Positions 50,159 to 58,261 of a stretch of DNA of 64,000 nucleotides are shown here, in pieces; position 1 is the stretch's first letter; each line of letters begins with the position of its first letter. Source of the DNA: Halorussus vallis. GTDB taxonomy: Archaea > Halobacteriota > Halobacteria > Halobacteriales > Haladaptataceae. A model generated the notes under the pieces. It had not been told where the DNA came from, ran no database searches, and worked only from the letters and a program-made list of their open reading frames with translations. The DNA lies in NCBI RefSeq assembly GCF_024138165.1, contig NZ_CP100000.1, forward strand, positions 558,001-622,000, written 5' to 3'. The position numbers and the translations under genes were made by a program.

Positions 50159-51162
50159 GCTTTCACCTCCGCGATCTCGGTCGCTTCGCCCAGCGCGGCG
50201 AGTTTCTCCTCGAACGTCGAGTACGGCAGGTAGAACAGCTCGGTGTTCGGGGTCAGATACACCGTCTCGAAGTCGGCCGCGGGGGTGTTCTCTTCGAGCC
50301 AGTCGGCCCGCTCGGCGATGGCCTCCGGCTCTTCGACCAGCGTGTTCTGGCCGTCGACGACGCCCGCCGCGATGGAGTCCTTCGTGCCGTACTCGTTGAT
50401 GTTGTAGAGGTTGTCCTCGTGGTTCGTCACGAAGTCGTAACCCACGGCGTCGAAGTCGGCGTCCAGGAGGTGGGCGTGGACCTTCTCCTCCAGCGCGCCC
50501 CAGTAGGTCTGGACGACGACGTCGGTGTCCGCGTCGGCCGCGCCGGCGACGGCGTCCACGGCCTCGCTGGCGCGCTCGTCCTCGCCCTCCGCGGGCGAGT
50601 TCACGACGAGCGAGGGTTCGAGGAGGGTCAGCGTCTCGACCTCGGGGAACGCCTCGACTTCGCCGGCGAGGAAGTCTGCGACCGCGGCGAGGAAGTCGTC
50701 TTCGTCGCCGTAGTACTCGTCGGTGGCGAGGTCGGCCAGCGAGTAGGGACCGGGGACGACCGCCTGGAGTTCGCCGGCGTCGGCGAACTCGCTCGCGGCT
50801 TCGAGGTCGGCGGCGACGTCGCCGTCGAAGGTGAGTTCGTCGGTCACGACGGGGTCGCGGTAAAAGTTGTTGTTGTCGTAGTACCGGACGATACCGCGGG
50901 TTTCGACGCTGTCGTGGACCGCGAGCGGGTGGGCGAGCATGTCGTCCCAGCGGAGCTGTCCCTCCACGACCCGGTCGAGTCCGGCGTTCTGTTGTCGGTC
51001 GATTACCTCCTCGCGGGCGCGGTCGTAGACCGCCAGCACGTCTTCGCCCTCGTCGCCGTCGACGAGGTCGTGTTTCTGGTGGCCCTTGAGGTCCGCGAGG
51101 TCGTCTTTCGCCCAGTCCGGGAGCGGATACACCCCGGCCGTGGTCGAGACTCGCTCTGTCAT
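50155..51162 (-). CDS. MetE-related barrel lacking zinc ligands (N-half equivalent)
   Basis: A 335-residue protein of the same superfamily as the downstream gene: LDRVVEGQLRWDDM aligns with LDAVVDGEMRRNEM, VPGPYSLADLATDEYYGD with ITGPYTLANWSFNEAYED, and LLEPSLVVN with IDEPALATT. At the zinc positions it has VQTYWGAL instead of HVCYG and LTPNTELFYLP instead of SPDCGLKLLP, so it cannot bind the catalytic zinc. It corresponds to the N-terminal barrel of fused MetE and probably supports methyl-donor binding. Coupled to metE by an ATGA overlap. Confidence 0.85.
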   Translation of the reverse strand: MTERVSTTAGVYPLPDWAKDDLADLKGHQKHDLVDGDEGEDVLAVYDRAREEVIDRQQNAGLDRVVEGQLRWDDMLAHPLAVHDSVETRGIVRYYDNNNFYRDPVVTDELTFDGDVAADLEAASEFADAGELQAVVPGPYSLADLATDEYYGDEDDFLAAVADFLAGEVEAFPEVETLTLLEPSLVVNSPAEGEDERASEAVDAVAGAADADTDVVVQTYWGALEEKVHAHLLDADFDAVGYDFVTNHEDNLYNINEYGTKDSIAAGVVDGQNTLVEEPEAIAERADWLEENTPAADFETVYLTPNTELFYLPYSTFEEKLAALGEATEIAEVKA

Positions 51163-51195
51163 CGTATCCCGTCGTACGGAATGACGGTGCTTAAT

Positions 51196-51214
51196 ATTTT
51201 CCTCTCCGGAAAAT
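51196..51214. promoter_or_regulatory. Inverted repeat over the metE operon promoter
   Basis: ATTTTCC and GGAAAAT flank TCTCC, 34-52 bp before the ATG at 51162. The left arm merges with the TATA-like AATATTAAG (minus strand) and the right arm lies in the TFB-recognition position. This is where a methionine-responsive regulator would be expected to bind. Confidence 0.5.
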
Positions 51215-51331
51215 AACCACCGAGCATAGTCAAGGGTTAACACGGACCACCGGACGCGGTCCCGGGGCGAGTAACTTGGAACGAGTCGAACACGGCATCC
51301 TTTTCCCGTTAGTATCCGGACGTATCCCTCG

Positions 51332-51880
51332 ATGAAGGAAGTTCCTCCCGCCCTCGTCGTCGCGTTCCTCCTCGGCGCCGCCGTCGGCGGCGCGCTCGGA
51401 CCCGGTTCCGCCGCGCTCTCGCGCTCGCCGACCGATTCGAACCCCGGTCCGAACCCCGATTCGCCGCCGCTCTCGTTGTGGTCCGCCGGACCGGACTGCG
51501 CGTCGGGCAATACCACCCCGAATGCCGGATGGGTCCACGACGTGGCGGTCGGCGAGTCGTTCGCGGTGACGCTGAACGCCACCGTCGTCCACGACCGGAA
51601 CCGGACCGTCGAACCGGACGTGAGCCGAACGGGGCCGCGGGCCTACCGCATCGACTTCCGGACGGTGCCCGTCGAGAACCGGTCCGCGAAGGAGAAGAGG
51701 CTCCTCGACCGCTGTCGGCTCGCCGAGACGGAAATCGGACTGGCGACGAGTCTCCCGACCAACTACTCGCGGTTCGAGGTCGCGGTGAACGGCCGGACGA
51801 TACGGACCGTGGAGTACGACGGGACGACCGCCGACCTCCACCGACTCCCGAACCCGATAAACGCGACCGCCGCGGCGTGA
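51332..51880 (+). CDS. Membrane-anchored or secreted hypothetical protein
   Basis: A 182-residue protein with an N-terminal hydrophobic segment (PALVVAFLLGAAVGGALG, residues 6-23) acting as signal or anchor. The outer part has two cysteines (GPDCASG and LDRCRLAE), several N-x-T/S sites and a beta-type second half (YSRFEVAVNGRTIRTVEYDGTT). No family recognised. It is divergent from the metE operon and convergent with hemK2. Confidence 0.6.
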   Translation: MKEVPPALVVAFLLGAAVGGALGPGSAALSRSPTDSNPGPNPDSPPLSLWSAGPDCASGNTTPNAGWVHDVAVGESFAVTLNATVVHDRNRTVEPDVSRTGPRAYRIDFRTVPVENRSAKEKRLLDRCRLAETEIGLATSLPTNYSRFEVAVNGRTIRTVEYDGTTADLHRLPNPINATAAA

Positions 51881-51893
51881 CCCCGCCGCGGTC

Positions 51894-52532
51894 TCAGCGG
51901 ACGAGTTTCAGCACCGACAGCGTCTCGAAGGGGAACGACTCGTCGCGCAGCGCCACCGCCGAGAAACCGGCGTCGGCCGCGAGTTCGACGACTTCCTCGA
52001 CGCCCGCGAGACTGCTCACCAGCAGGTAGACCGCGCCGTCGGGCGCGAGCACGCGCCCGACGGCCGCCAGAAAGGGTTCGACCACCTCGCGGCCGGACTC
52101 GCCGCCTGAGAGCGCGACCTCCATCCAGTCGTCCTGCTCGGCTTCGGGGTCGGTCGGCAGGTACGGCGGGTTGAACAGGACGGCGTCGAAGGCGCCGTCG
52201 GCGAACGCCGAGAGGAGGTCGGCACGGACGACTTCGACGCCGCGTTCGCGCGCCTGCGCGCAGGCGTGAGGGTTGAGGTCGGAGCCGACGACCCGCGCGC
52301 CGGTCTTCTCGGCCACGTACGCTGCGACGTAGCCCGACCCCGTGCCGACTTCGAGGACGAGTGGGCGTCCCGCGCGACCGTCGCCGGCGACGGTCGCGCG
52401 GGCGTCGTTCGACGGGCCGTCTTCCGCACCTCCCCGGAGGTCGGCCGCGGCCGCCTCCGCCAGCAGGTGCGAGTCCTCGGCCGGCTGATACACCTCGGTT
52501 TCGACGCCCCGGCGCTCGGCGAGGTCGGTCAC
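51894..52532 (-). CDS. HemK2-type protein glutamine methyltransferase
   Basis: A 212-residue class I SAM methyltransferase from a GTG start overlapping the MscS stop. YQPAEDSHLL (15-24) is the HemK2/Mtq2 hallmark, EVGTGSG (61-67) binds SAM, and NPPY (121-124) is the glutamine/amine-methylating motif. The usual target is the GGQ glutamine of the archaeal release factor aRF1. About 20 acidic residues inserted at 33-53 lengthen it compared with other archaea. Confidence 0.88.
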   Translation of the reverse strand: MTDLAERRGVETEVYQPAEDSHLLAEAAAADLRGGAEDGPSNDARATVAGDGRAGRPLVLEVGTGSGYVAAYVAEKTGARVVGSDLNPHACAQARERGVEVVRADLLSAFADGAFDAVLFNPPYLPTDPEAEQDDWMEVALSGGESGREVVEPFLAAVGRVLAPDGAVYLLVSSLAGVEEVVELAADAGFSAVALRDESFPFETLSVLKLVR

Positions 52533-53719
52533 TGCTCGCCCTCCTCGGCGGTCGCGGTCCGCTCACTTTCGCTGTCGGCGCGTTCGCCGCCGTTCGGCGC
52601 GACCGTCTCGGCCGCGACCGGTTCGCCGGAAAGCCGGAGGCCACCGGACTCTTCGCGGCCGGTGAGTTCGCGCTGGGGGTACGGAATCTTGATGCCCGCC
52701 TCGTCGAACGCCCGCTTGACCTCCTCGATCATCGCGGTGCGCGCCCGCCACTGGCGGCGCGCGCTCGGCTTGTCTATCCACGCCCGCAGCAACAGGACCA
52801 CAGAGGAGTCGCCGAACTGCTGGAGGACGACCTGCGGCGTCGGCACCGTCAGCACCTCGTCCATCTCCTTCATCGTGTCGGCGGCGAGGTCGGCGGCCGC
52901 CCGGACGTCGGTGTCGTAGTCGACGCCGACCTCGACGCCGATTCGCAGACGGCCCTTCCGACTCTTGTTGACGATCTTCTCGCCGCTCACGATGTCGTTG
53001 GGGATCATCACGTACTCGCCGTCGAACGTCTGGATGCGGGTGTTGACGATGGAGATGTCGGTGACGATGCCCTCCGACTCGGCTATCTCGACCCAGTCGC
53101 CGATCTCGAACGGCCGGGAGAACATCAGCACGAAGCCGGCGAGCAGGGCGCCGAGCGTCTGGCGGGCCGCCATACCGACGACGATGCCGAGGAACCCGGC
53201 GCCGACTATCAGCCCGCTGAGGTCGACGTTCCACATCCCGAGGATGGCCGCCACCGCGGCGACGTAGACGCCGAGTTGGGAGACGCGGTAGACGATCTCG
53301 CTCTGGTGTCTCGTGATGGCCTCGTGGCTGTCGGTGAACCGCTCGATGGCCCGTTTGACGAAGCCGCTGACGACGTACGCGGCCGCCAGTAGCGACAGCG
53401 CCAGAAGAATCTTGAAGCCGTTGCCGACGGTCGCGCCGATCTGGTCGAGCGCCTGGGTCGCATTGTCGACGAGTCCCCACAGCACGAGAATCGCCACGGT
53501 GGCGCCGAGCGCGATGACGCCGACGACGGCGGTCAGCACGACGTCGGCGACGTGGTGGGGCAGTCGGTCGCGGAACTTCGAGCGCAGGTACCGGACCGAG
53601 TAGAGGCCGGCCGCGACCGCGAGGAGGATGCCGGCGGTCACCGCCGTCTGGACCTCCGGCTGGTTGGCGAACTGGCGAAGCCGGTCGATGACGGCGAGGA
53701 TGCCGAGGGCGGAGGTCAC
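52529..53719 (-). CDS. mscS: Mechanosensitive ion channel, MscS family
   Basis: A 396-residue MscS-like channel from a GTG start. Three or four N-terminal membrane segments precede the pore helix and beta domain: SQLGVYVAAVAAILGMWNVDLSGLIVGAGFLGIVVGMAARQTLGALLAGF region (about 170-215), then FEIGDWVEI and GIVTDISIVNTRIQTFDGEYVMIPN, the conserved MscS beta-domain, and a C-terminal alpha/beta cytoplasmic domain. It should release solutes on osmotic down-shock. It sits between ksgA (13 bp) and hemK2 (4-bp overlap). Confidence 0.92.
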   Translation of the reverse strand: MTSALGILAVIDRLRQFANQPEVQTAVTAGILLAVAAGLYSVRYLRSKFRDRLPHHVADVVLTAVVGVIALGATVAILVLWGLVDNATQALDQIGATVGNGFKILLALSLLAAAYVVSGFVKRAIERFTDSHEAITRHQSEIVYRVSQLGVYVAAVAAILGMWNVDLSGLIVGAGFLGIVVGMAARQTLGALLAGFVLMFSRPFEIGDWVEIAESEGIVTDISIVNTRIQTFDGEYVMIPNDIVSGEKIVNKSRKGRLRIGVEVGVDYDTDVRAAADLAADTMKEMDEVLTVPTPQVVLQQFGDSSVVLLLRAWIDKPSARRQWRARTAMIEEVKRAFDEAGIKIPYPQRELTGREESGGLRLSGEPVAAETVAPNGGERADSESERTATAEEGEQ

Positions 53720-53732
53720 GGCGCGTCACCCC

Positions 53733-54722
53733 TCACGTCGTCTCACCCGCCTCCCGGGGCCGGTCGACGCCGTACTCGGCGGCGACTTCGGCGAGCGCCG
53801 CGAACGTCTTCGGCGGAATCTCGCCCGCGCGGCGACCCAGCACGTCGGGGTCGAGGTCGGTTTCGCCCGCCGCGATGGCGTCCACGACGGCGTCGGCGTC
53901 GTCCAGCCCCGAGATGTGGGGCGTGTTTCGGATGGCGTTGCGAAGCGTCTTGCGGCGCTGGGTGAACAGCGCCTTCACGAACCGCAGGAAGAACGCCTCG
54001 TCGTCGACCTCGTAGTCGGGGTCGCGGGGCGTCGTCCGGACGACGGCGCTCTGGACCCGCGGCGCGGGCGAGAACGCCTCCTTCGGCACCGGTTCGACCA
54101 CCTCCACGTCGGCGTAGTGCTGGGCGGTCACCGACAGCCGACCGTAGTCGTCCGAGCCGGCCTCGGCGGCCATCCGGTCGGCGAACTCCTTCTGGAACAT
54201 CAGCACGAGCGGCTTCTTCTTCGGCAGGAGGCGGAACGCGATCTCGCTGGAGACGCCGTAGGGGAGATTCGAGATGCACGCCGAGAAGTCCGGGAGGTCG
54301 ACCGAGAGGGCGTCGCCCTCCACGACGGTGAGTCGCCCGGCGTCGATCTCCTCGCGGAACTCCTCGCGCAGGTGGGCGGCGAGGTCCGGGTCGCGTTCGA
54401 CGACGGTCACCTCGTCTGCGACCGCGAGGAGTCGGTCGGTCAGCGCGCCCGGTCCGGCCCCGATTTCCAGGACGTGCGCGAACGGCGAGGACGCGTCCTC
54501 GCCGTTCGCGTCGCGGTCGCCGTCGCCCTCGCTCCCGCGCTCGCCGTCGCCGGTTTCGCCGCTCACGTCGGCGTCGAACACCTCGGCGTACCCCGGAATC
54601 CGGTCGAGCACGCGGTCGTCGACGAGAAAGTGCTGGTCGCGGTCGGTGTCGGCGCGGACGCCCGCGCGTCGGATGAGCGCGTCGGGGTCGCGCGGCGTCG
54701 GCGCTTCGGGCGAATCGGTCAT
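53733..54722 (-). CDS. ksgA: 16S rRNA dimethyladenosine transferase
   Basis: A 329-residue KsgA/Dim1 enzyme. DQHFLVDD opens the domain, EIGAGPGALT (86-95) binds SAM, VVERDPDLA follows, and NLPY (152-155) is the catalytic N-L-P-Y that dimethylates two adjacent adenines near the 3' end of 16S rRNA. FSPAPRVQSAVV and QRRKTLRNAI are in the C-terminal domain. Residues 50-79 are an acidic Gly/Asp/Glu insertion not found in non-halophiles. The start is set at MTDSPEAP, 12 residues after a less likely earlier ATG. Confidence 0.93.
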   Translation of the reverse strand: MTDSPEAPTPRDPDALIRRAGVRADTDRDQHFLVDDRVLDRIPGYAEVFDADVSGETGDGERGSEGDGDRDANGEDASSPFAHVLEIGAGPGALTDRLLAVADEVTVVERDPDLAAHLREEFREEIDAGRLTVVEGDALSVDLPDFSACISNLPYGVSSEIAFRLLPKKKPLVLMFQKEFADRMAAEAGSDDYGRLSVTAQHYADVEVVEPVPKEAFSPAPRVQSAVVRTTPRDPDYEVDDEAFFLRFVKALFTQRRKTLRNAIRNTPHISGLDDADAVVDAIAAGETDLDPDVLGRRAGEIPPKTFAALAEVAAEYGVDRPREAGETT

Positions 54723-54776
54723 CGACTGCGAGTAGCGACCGGAGGTGCGTAAAGCCACCGAGTCGGGTACTGCCGG

Positions 54777-55355
54777 CTACTGCTCGGCGCGCCGGGCGAA
54801 CGTCCGGTACTTCAGGTCGTCGGCCCGGATTTCCTCGACGATGCGCTCGATGAGGACCTCCTTCGGGTTGTGGAGCCCGGACACCCGGTCTTCGAGGTCC
54901 TCGAAGCTCTCGTAGGGCTTGCGCTTTCGTTCCTCCAGGATGTTGTTCCGGAGCTTCTTGCCGATGCCGGGGAGAAGATTCAACTGGTGGAGCCGGAGCG
55001 TGATGGGCTGGGCGTCGTTGTAGAAGTCGACGAACCGCCGCTCGTCGCTCTCGACGATGTCCCGCACGGCGTGTTCGAGTTCCGAGTGGCTCGCCCGCGA
55101 GAGGTCCTCGTAGTCGAGTTCCTGCAACCGCGAGACGATGTCGTTCGAGCGGTCGGCGTCGATGCGGTCGCCGACGCCGACGCTCACGTCCTCCTTGAGC
55201 GTGACCTCGAACAGCCGAAAGTCCTCCACTCCGACCGCCTGCGCGAGCGGCGGCTTCTGGTACTGTGGCCTGTCGTCGTCGGGGTGGCCGTGCGGGAGAT
55301 AGTCGAGCACGACCGCCGGCACCCGCTCGTCACCGTCGTCGTTCCCTTCGCTCAT
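54777..55355 (-). CDS. DUF655 family helix-hairpin-helix protein
   Basis: A 192-residue protein. The N-terminal half is an OB-like region (AVVLDYLPHGHPDD, then GVEDFRLFEVTLKEDVSVGVGDRI) and the C-terminal half has a helix-hairpin-helix (LNLLPGIGKKLRNNILEERKRKPYESF). DUF655 proteins regularly accompany rpoF and ksgA in archaea and are assumed to bind nucleic acid. It has its own promoter: a TATA-like CTTTAAGTATT centred about 26 bp upstream. Confidence 0.92.
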   Translation of the reverse strand: MSEGNDDGDERVPAVVLDYLPHGHPDDDRPQYQKPPLAQAVGVEDFRLFEVTLKEDVSVGVGDRIDADRSNDIVSRLQELDYEDLSRASHSELEHAVRDIVESDERRFVDFYNDAQPITLRLHQLNLLPGIGKKLRNNILEERKRKPYESFEDLEDRVSGLHNPKEVLIERIVEEIRADDLKYRTFARRAEQ

Positions 55356-55368
55356 TGGCGAGAAATAC

Positions 55369-55394
55369 GGCGACGAAATACTTAAAGAGTCGCC
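55369..55394. promoter_or_regulatory. Inverted repeat flanking the DUF655-ksgA TATA box
   Basis: GGCGAC (55369-55374) and GTCGCC (55389-55394) bracket the TATA element of the DUF655 gene exactly. The symmetry around the promoter suggests an operator or a chance hairpin; the promoter itself, inside a ribosomal-protein operon, is well supported. Confidence 0.4.
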
Positions 55395-55398
55395 CAGG

Positions 55399-55755
55399 TT
55401 ACTCGTACTTCGCCACGACGTTCAGGATGTCGTCCAGTTCGTCGCCCGAGAGGGTGTAGCGCTCCTGAGCGTACACCGCGCGGAGTTCGTCGCGGTCCTT
55501 CGGCAGGAGGTCGGCGATCTTGTAGGCCGTCGCCTCGTCGACCTTCTCCAACTCTTGCAGTTCCGTGACGAGTTCGCGCGACTCCTCGGGGTCGAGCACC
55601 GCGAAGCGGTTGACGTGCTCGATGGCGCGAGCGAGTTCGTAGCGCATCTCGCGGTCCTCGTCGAGGGCGCGCTCCTGTTCGACCTCCGCCAGCAGCTCCT
55701 TGGCCTCCGCGGTGGTCAGGTACTCCTCGTCGAGCTTCTCCTTGAAGATGGTCAT
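55399..55755 (-). CDS. rpoF: RNA polymerase subunit Rpo4 (RpoF, Rpb4)
   Basis: A 118-residue Rpb4/F subunit. EYLTTAEAKELLAEVEQER and RFAVLDPEESRELVTELQELEKVDEATAYKIADLLP are family-typical, with the HRDC-like end DELRAVYAQERYTLSGDEL. It forms the stalk of archaeal RNA polymerase with Rpo7. One base separates its ATG from the rpl21e stop. Confidence 0.94.
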   Translation of the reverse strand: MTIFKEKLDEEYLTTAEAKELLAEVEQERALDEDREMRYELARAIEHVNRFAVLDPEESRELVTELQELEKVDEATAYKIADLLPKDRDELRAVYAQERYTLSGDELDDILNVVAKYE

Positions 55756-55756
55756 G

Positions 55757-56047
55757 CTACTGCTGGGCCTTCAGGTGGGCGGGCGTGACGATGAGGGTCT
55801 TGCGCTTGCCGCGGTCGCTGATGGAGACCTTGTACGCCGCGCCCTGCTTGCCCTCCACTTCGCCGGTCTGGCCGTTGAAGCGGGGGTGGAAGCGGCCCTT
55901 CTCGACGCTCGGGTCGATCTTGAGGTGGACCTTCTGGCCCTCCTCGAACTGCTGGACGGCGCGCTGGGGCGGAGAGGTACCGCTCTCCCGCGGGTCGTTC
56001 GAGAGCTTGTTGCGGGTGCTGTGGTAGGGTCCGTTCGAACTCGGCAT
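55757..56047 (-). CDS. rpl21e: Ribosomal protein L21e
   Basis: A 96-residue large-subunit protein. MPSSNGPYHSTRNKLSNDPRE opens it and VHLKIDPSVEKGRFHPRFNGQTGEV is the conserved core. The ATG at 56047 is preferred over upstream in-frame codons because the homology begins here; a TATA-like TTTATAAC centred near 56090 gives a short leader with GAGGGA as possible ribosome binding site. First gene of the rpl21e-rpoF-DUF655-ksgA-mscS-hemK2 series. Confidence 0.95.
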   Translation of the reverse strand: MPSSNGPYHSTRNKLSNDPRESGTSPPQRAVQQFEEGQKVHLKIDPSVEKGRFHPRFNGQTGEVEGKQGAAYKVSISDRGKRKTLIVTPAHLKAQQ

Positions 56048-56247
56048 AGTCGTACGTCCCTCTTGTCCTGTCTCCGTTATAAAAGACACGTTCCGCGCTT
56101 CTCGGAAGCCGAGAGCCGCCGGTCTCGGCCGGACGGGGGTCGACGGTCGGGGCGGCGCGCGCCCCAGTCGGACGACCTCGACCCGCATTTAAGCGGCCTG
56201 CTCCGTCTGCCATCAGTCCTTTCCGGCCGACTCCCCTGTGTTCGAAC

Positions 56248-56808
56248 ATGGTCGACGTACTCGGTCACCTGGGAATGGCACTGATCTGGCTCGCGCCGGC
56301 GTGGTACTTCCTCGACCGGCCGAAGACGGCGGCCACGTTCGTCGGACTGAGCTTCTGGTTCGGGATGTTACCGGACGTGGACCTCTACCTCTCGAACTGG
56401 TTCGCCGGCATCCACCACCACGGCGTGGTCCACACGATACTGGCGGTCGCGATATTCGCAGTGGTGCTGGGACCGATGCTGGGTTGGGTGTTCAAGAAGA
56501 TAGGCGAGAGCTCGGACTGGTTCTCCGAGCGGGCGACCGATAGCGCGTACTCCATCGGCGTCATCGCCATCCTCGTCGCGGGGCTCTCGCACCTGTTCGC
56601 CGACATGCTGTCGGCCCCCGACGTCGCCCAGCCCATCGAGCCGTTCTGGCCGCTGTACAACGGTCAGATCGTGCTGATGGACGTGGTGTGGTACAAGTCG
56701 TTCTGGGCCACGTGGGGGCTGTTCCTCGCCGGCCTGGCGATCAACGCCGGCCTGTGGTACTGGAAGGACGCGAACACGGATTCACGGACCTCGACGCCCT
56801 CGGCGTGA
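56248..56808 (+). CDS. DUF457 (YdjM-like) membrane-bound metal-dependent hydrolase
   Basis: A 186-residue integral membrane protein with four to five helices. The metal-binding signature of the DUF457/YdjM family is present: GHLGMALI near the start, GMLPDVDLYLS, HHHGVVHTI, and GLSHLFADML. The catalytic His and Asp residues are all kept. Substrate is unknown; members are called inner-membrane metal-dependent hydrolases. It is monocistronic, with a TATA-like CATTTAAGC about 58 bp upstream. Confidence 0.88.
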   Translation: MVDVLGHLGMALIWLAPAWYFLDRPKTAATFVGLSFWFGMLPDVDLYLSNWFAGIHHHGVVHTILAVAIFAVVLGPMLGWVFKKIGESSDWFSERATDSAYSIGVIAILVAGLSHLFADMLSAPDVAQPIEPFWPLYNGQIVLMDVVWYKSFWATWGLFLAGLAINAGLWYWKDANTDSRTSTPSA

Positions 56809-56958
56809 CGTTGCAGGGCGGGGCGTTGACGTGTCGTAGTGAGGAAGACCGTCGCCGAGACGGTTTTCGACGGACGGTGACGACCGCCGGCGCGCGGCGG
56901 TCGTCACCGTCATCGGTTCGTCATCGCCGCCGACGAGACGCCGGCAACGATGACGAAC

Positions 56959-57942
56959 TCACCACCGCTGGTGGACGTGCTCGCGGACGTACTCGTCGTA
57001 CACTTCTTCGACGCCGGCGTGTCGGTCGTCCGAGAGCGGGTCGAGCGCCGAAGCCGCGACGTTCTGACGGACGTGCTCGGGGCTCGTCGACCCCGGAATC
57101 ACGGTACTCACCGCGTCGAAGTCCAGAATCCACCGGAGCGCGAACTGCGCCATCGTGGCGTCTTCGGGCGCGTACTCACGCAGGGCGTCGACGGCCTCCA
57201 GCCCGGTTTCGAAGGGTACGCCGGCGAACGTCTCGCCCACGTCGAACGCCTCGCCCTCGCGGTTGAAGTTCCGGTGGTCGTCCTCGGGGAACTCGGCGTC
57301 GGCGTCGATGTTCCCGGTCAGAAGTCCCGACGCGAGCGGCACGCGCACGATGACGCCGACGTCGCGCTCGGCCGCCCGGTCGAAGAACAGTTCCGCGGGG
57401 CGCTGGCGGAACGGGTTGAAGATTATCTGGACCGACTCGACGCCGGGGTACTCGACGGCCTTCAGCCCCTCCTCGACCCGCTCGACGCTGACGCCGTAGT
57501 GGTCTATCCTCCCCGCATCTCGGAGGTCGGCCAGCGCCTCGAACGTCTCGGGCCGGTAGTAGACGTCGGTCGGCGGGCAGTGGAGTTGGACGAGGTCGAG
57601 CGCGTCCGTCTTGAGGTTCTCGCGGCTCCGGTCGACGAACCGCTCCAGATTCTCGCGGTCGTACCGCTCGGCTTCGTGGGGGTCGAGGCGGCGACCCGCC
57701 TTCGTCGCGACCACGGGGTCCTCGTCGCGTTCGGCGAGGACTTCGGCGATGAGCCGCTCGCTCCGGCCGTCGCCGTACACGTCGGCGGTGTCGAGGAAGT
57801 TCACACCCGCGTCGAGGGCGGCCTCGATGGCTCGCTTGCCCTCCTCCTCCGAGACGTCGCCCCAGTCGCCGCCGACCTCCCAGGTGCCGAGGCCGACTTC
57901 CGTCACGTCGTAGCCCGTCGAGCCGAGTTCGCGCTTCTCCAT
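56959..57942 (-). CDS. Aldo/keto reductase
   Basis: A 327-residue AKR barrel. The catalytic tetrad can be placed: Asp in FLDTADVYGDGRSE with the Tyr of VYG, Lys in VVATKAGRR, and His in LVQLHCPP. The NADPH-binding end PGSTSPEHVRQN is typical. It reduces aldehydes or ketones; substrate unknown. Divergent from the cystathionine enzyme with a 319-bp gap. Confidence 0.9.
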   Translation of the reverse strand: MEKRELGSTGYDVTEVGLGTWEVGGDWGDVSEEEGKRAIEAALDAGVNFLDTADVYGDGRSERLIAEVLAERDEDPVVATKAGRRLDPHEAERYDRENLERFVDRSRENLKTDALDLVQLHCPPTDVYYRPETFEALADLRDAGRIDHYGVSVERVEEGLKAVEYPGVESVQIIFNPFRQRPAELFFDRAAERDVGVIVRVPLASGLLTGNIDADAEFPEDDHRNFNREGEAFDVGETFAGVPFETGLEAVDALREYAPEDATMAQFALRWILDFDAVSTVIPGSTSPEHVRQNVAASALDPLSDDRHAGVEEVYDEYVREHVHQRW

Positions 57943-58261
57943 ACCCGTGGCTCGCGGGGCGGCCCTTTCGGCCTTGCTCTCGGAGCGTCGTTTGCCGGAA
58001 TCGGAACGGGGAGATCGACTGGGAGTCCGTGTTCGCGGACGACGACGTCAGAACAGCGGAGGAAAGGCGAAGGGATGTCGAGTCAGTGGGAGAACAGCGG
58101 CGATTCGAGGAGACGCCGAGACGGAGCGTTAGCTATCACCGGCGCAAATGATTCGTGTCGGCGGCGGTCTAACAGCCTGCGTCGAACGTCGACTCCGATG
58201 TCGTCGAAGTGTAGCGTCCGAAAGGGCAAGAGTGACCTACGGCCCGTCCGTCTGCTCGGAC
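57943..58261. other. 319-bp divergent gap, no gene seen
   Basis: No convincing coding sequence or RNA. A weak AT-leaning patch (GCGTTAGCTATCACC, about 58117-58131) is the best promoter-like spot for the downstream cystathionine enzyme, but no standard TATA box is found at leaderless spacing. The reading frame of that enzyme stays open upstream to 58148 without domain content. Confidence 0.4.
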
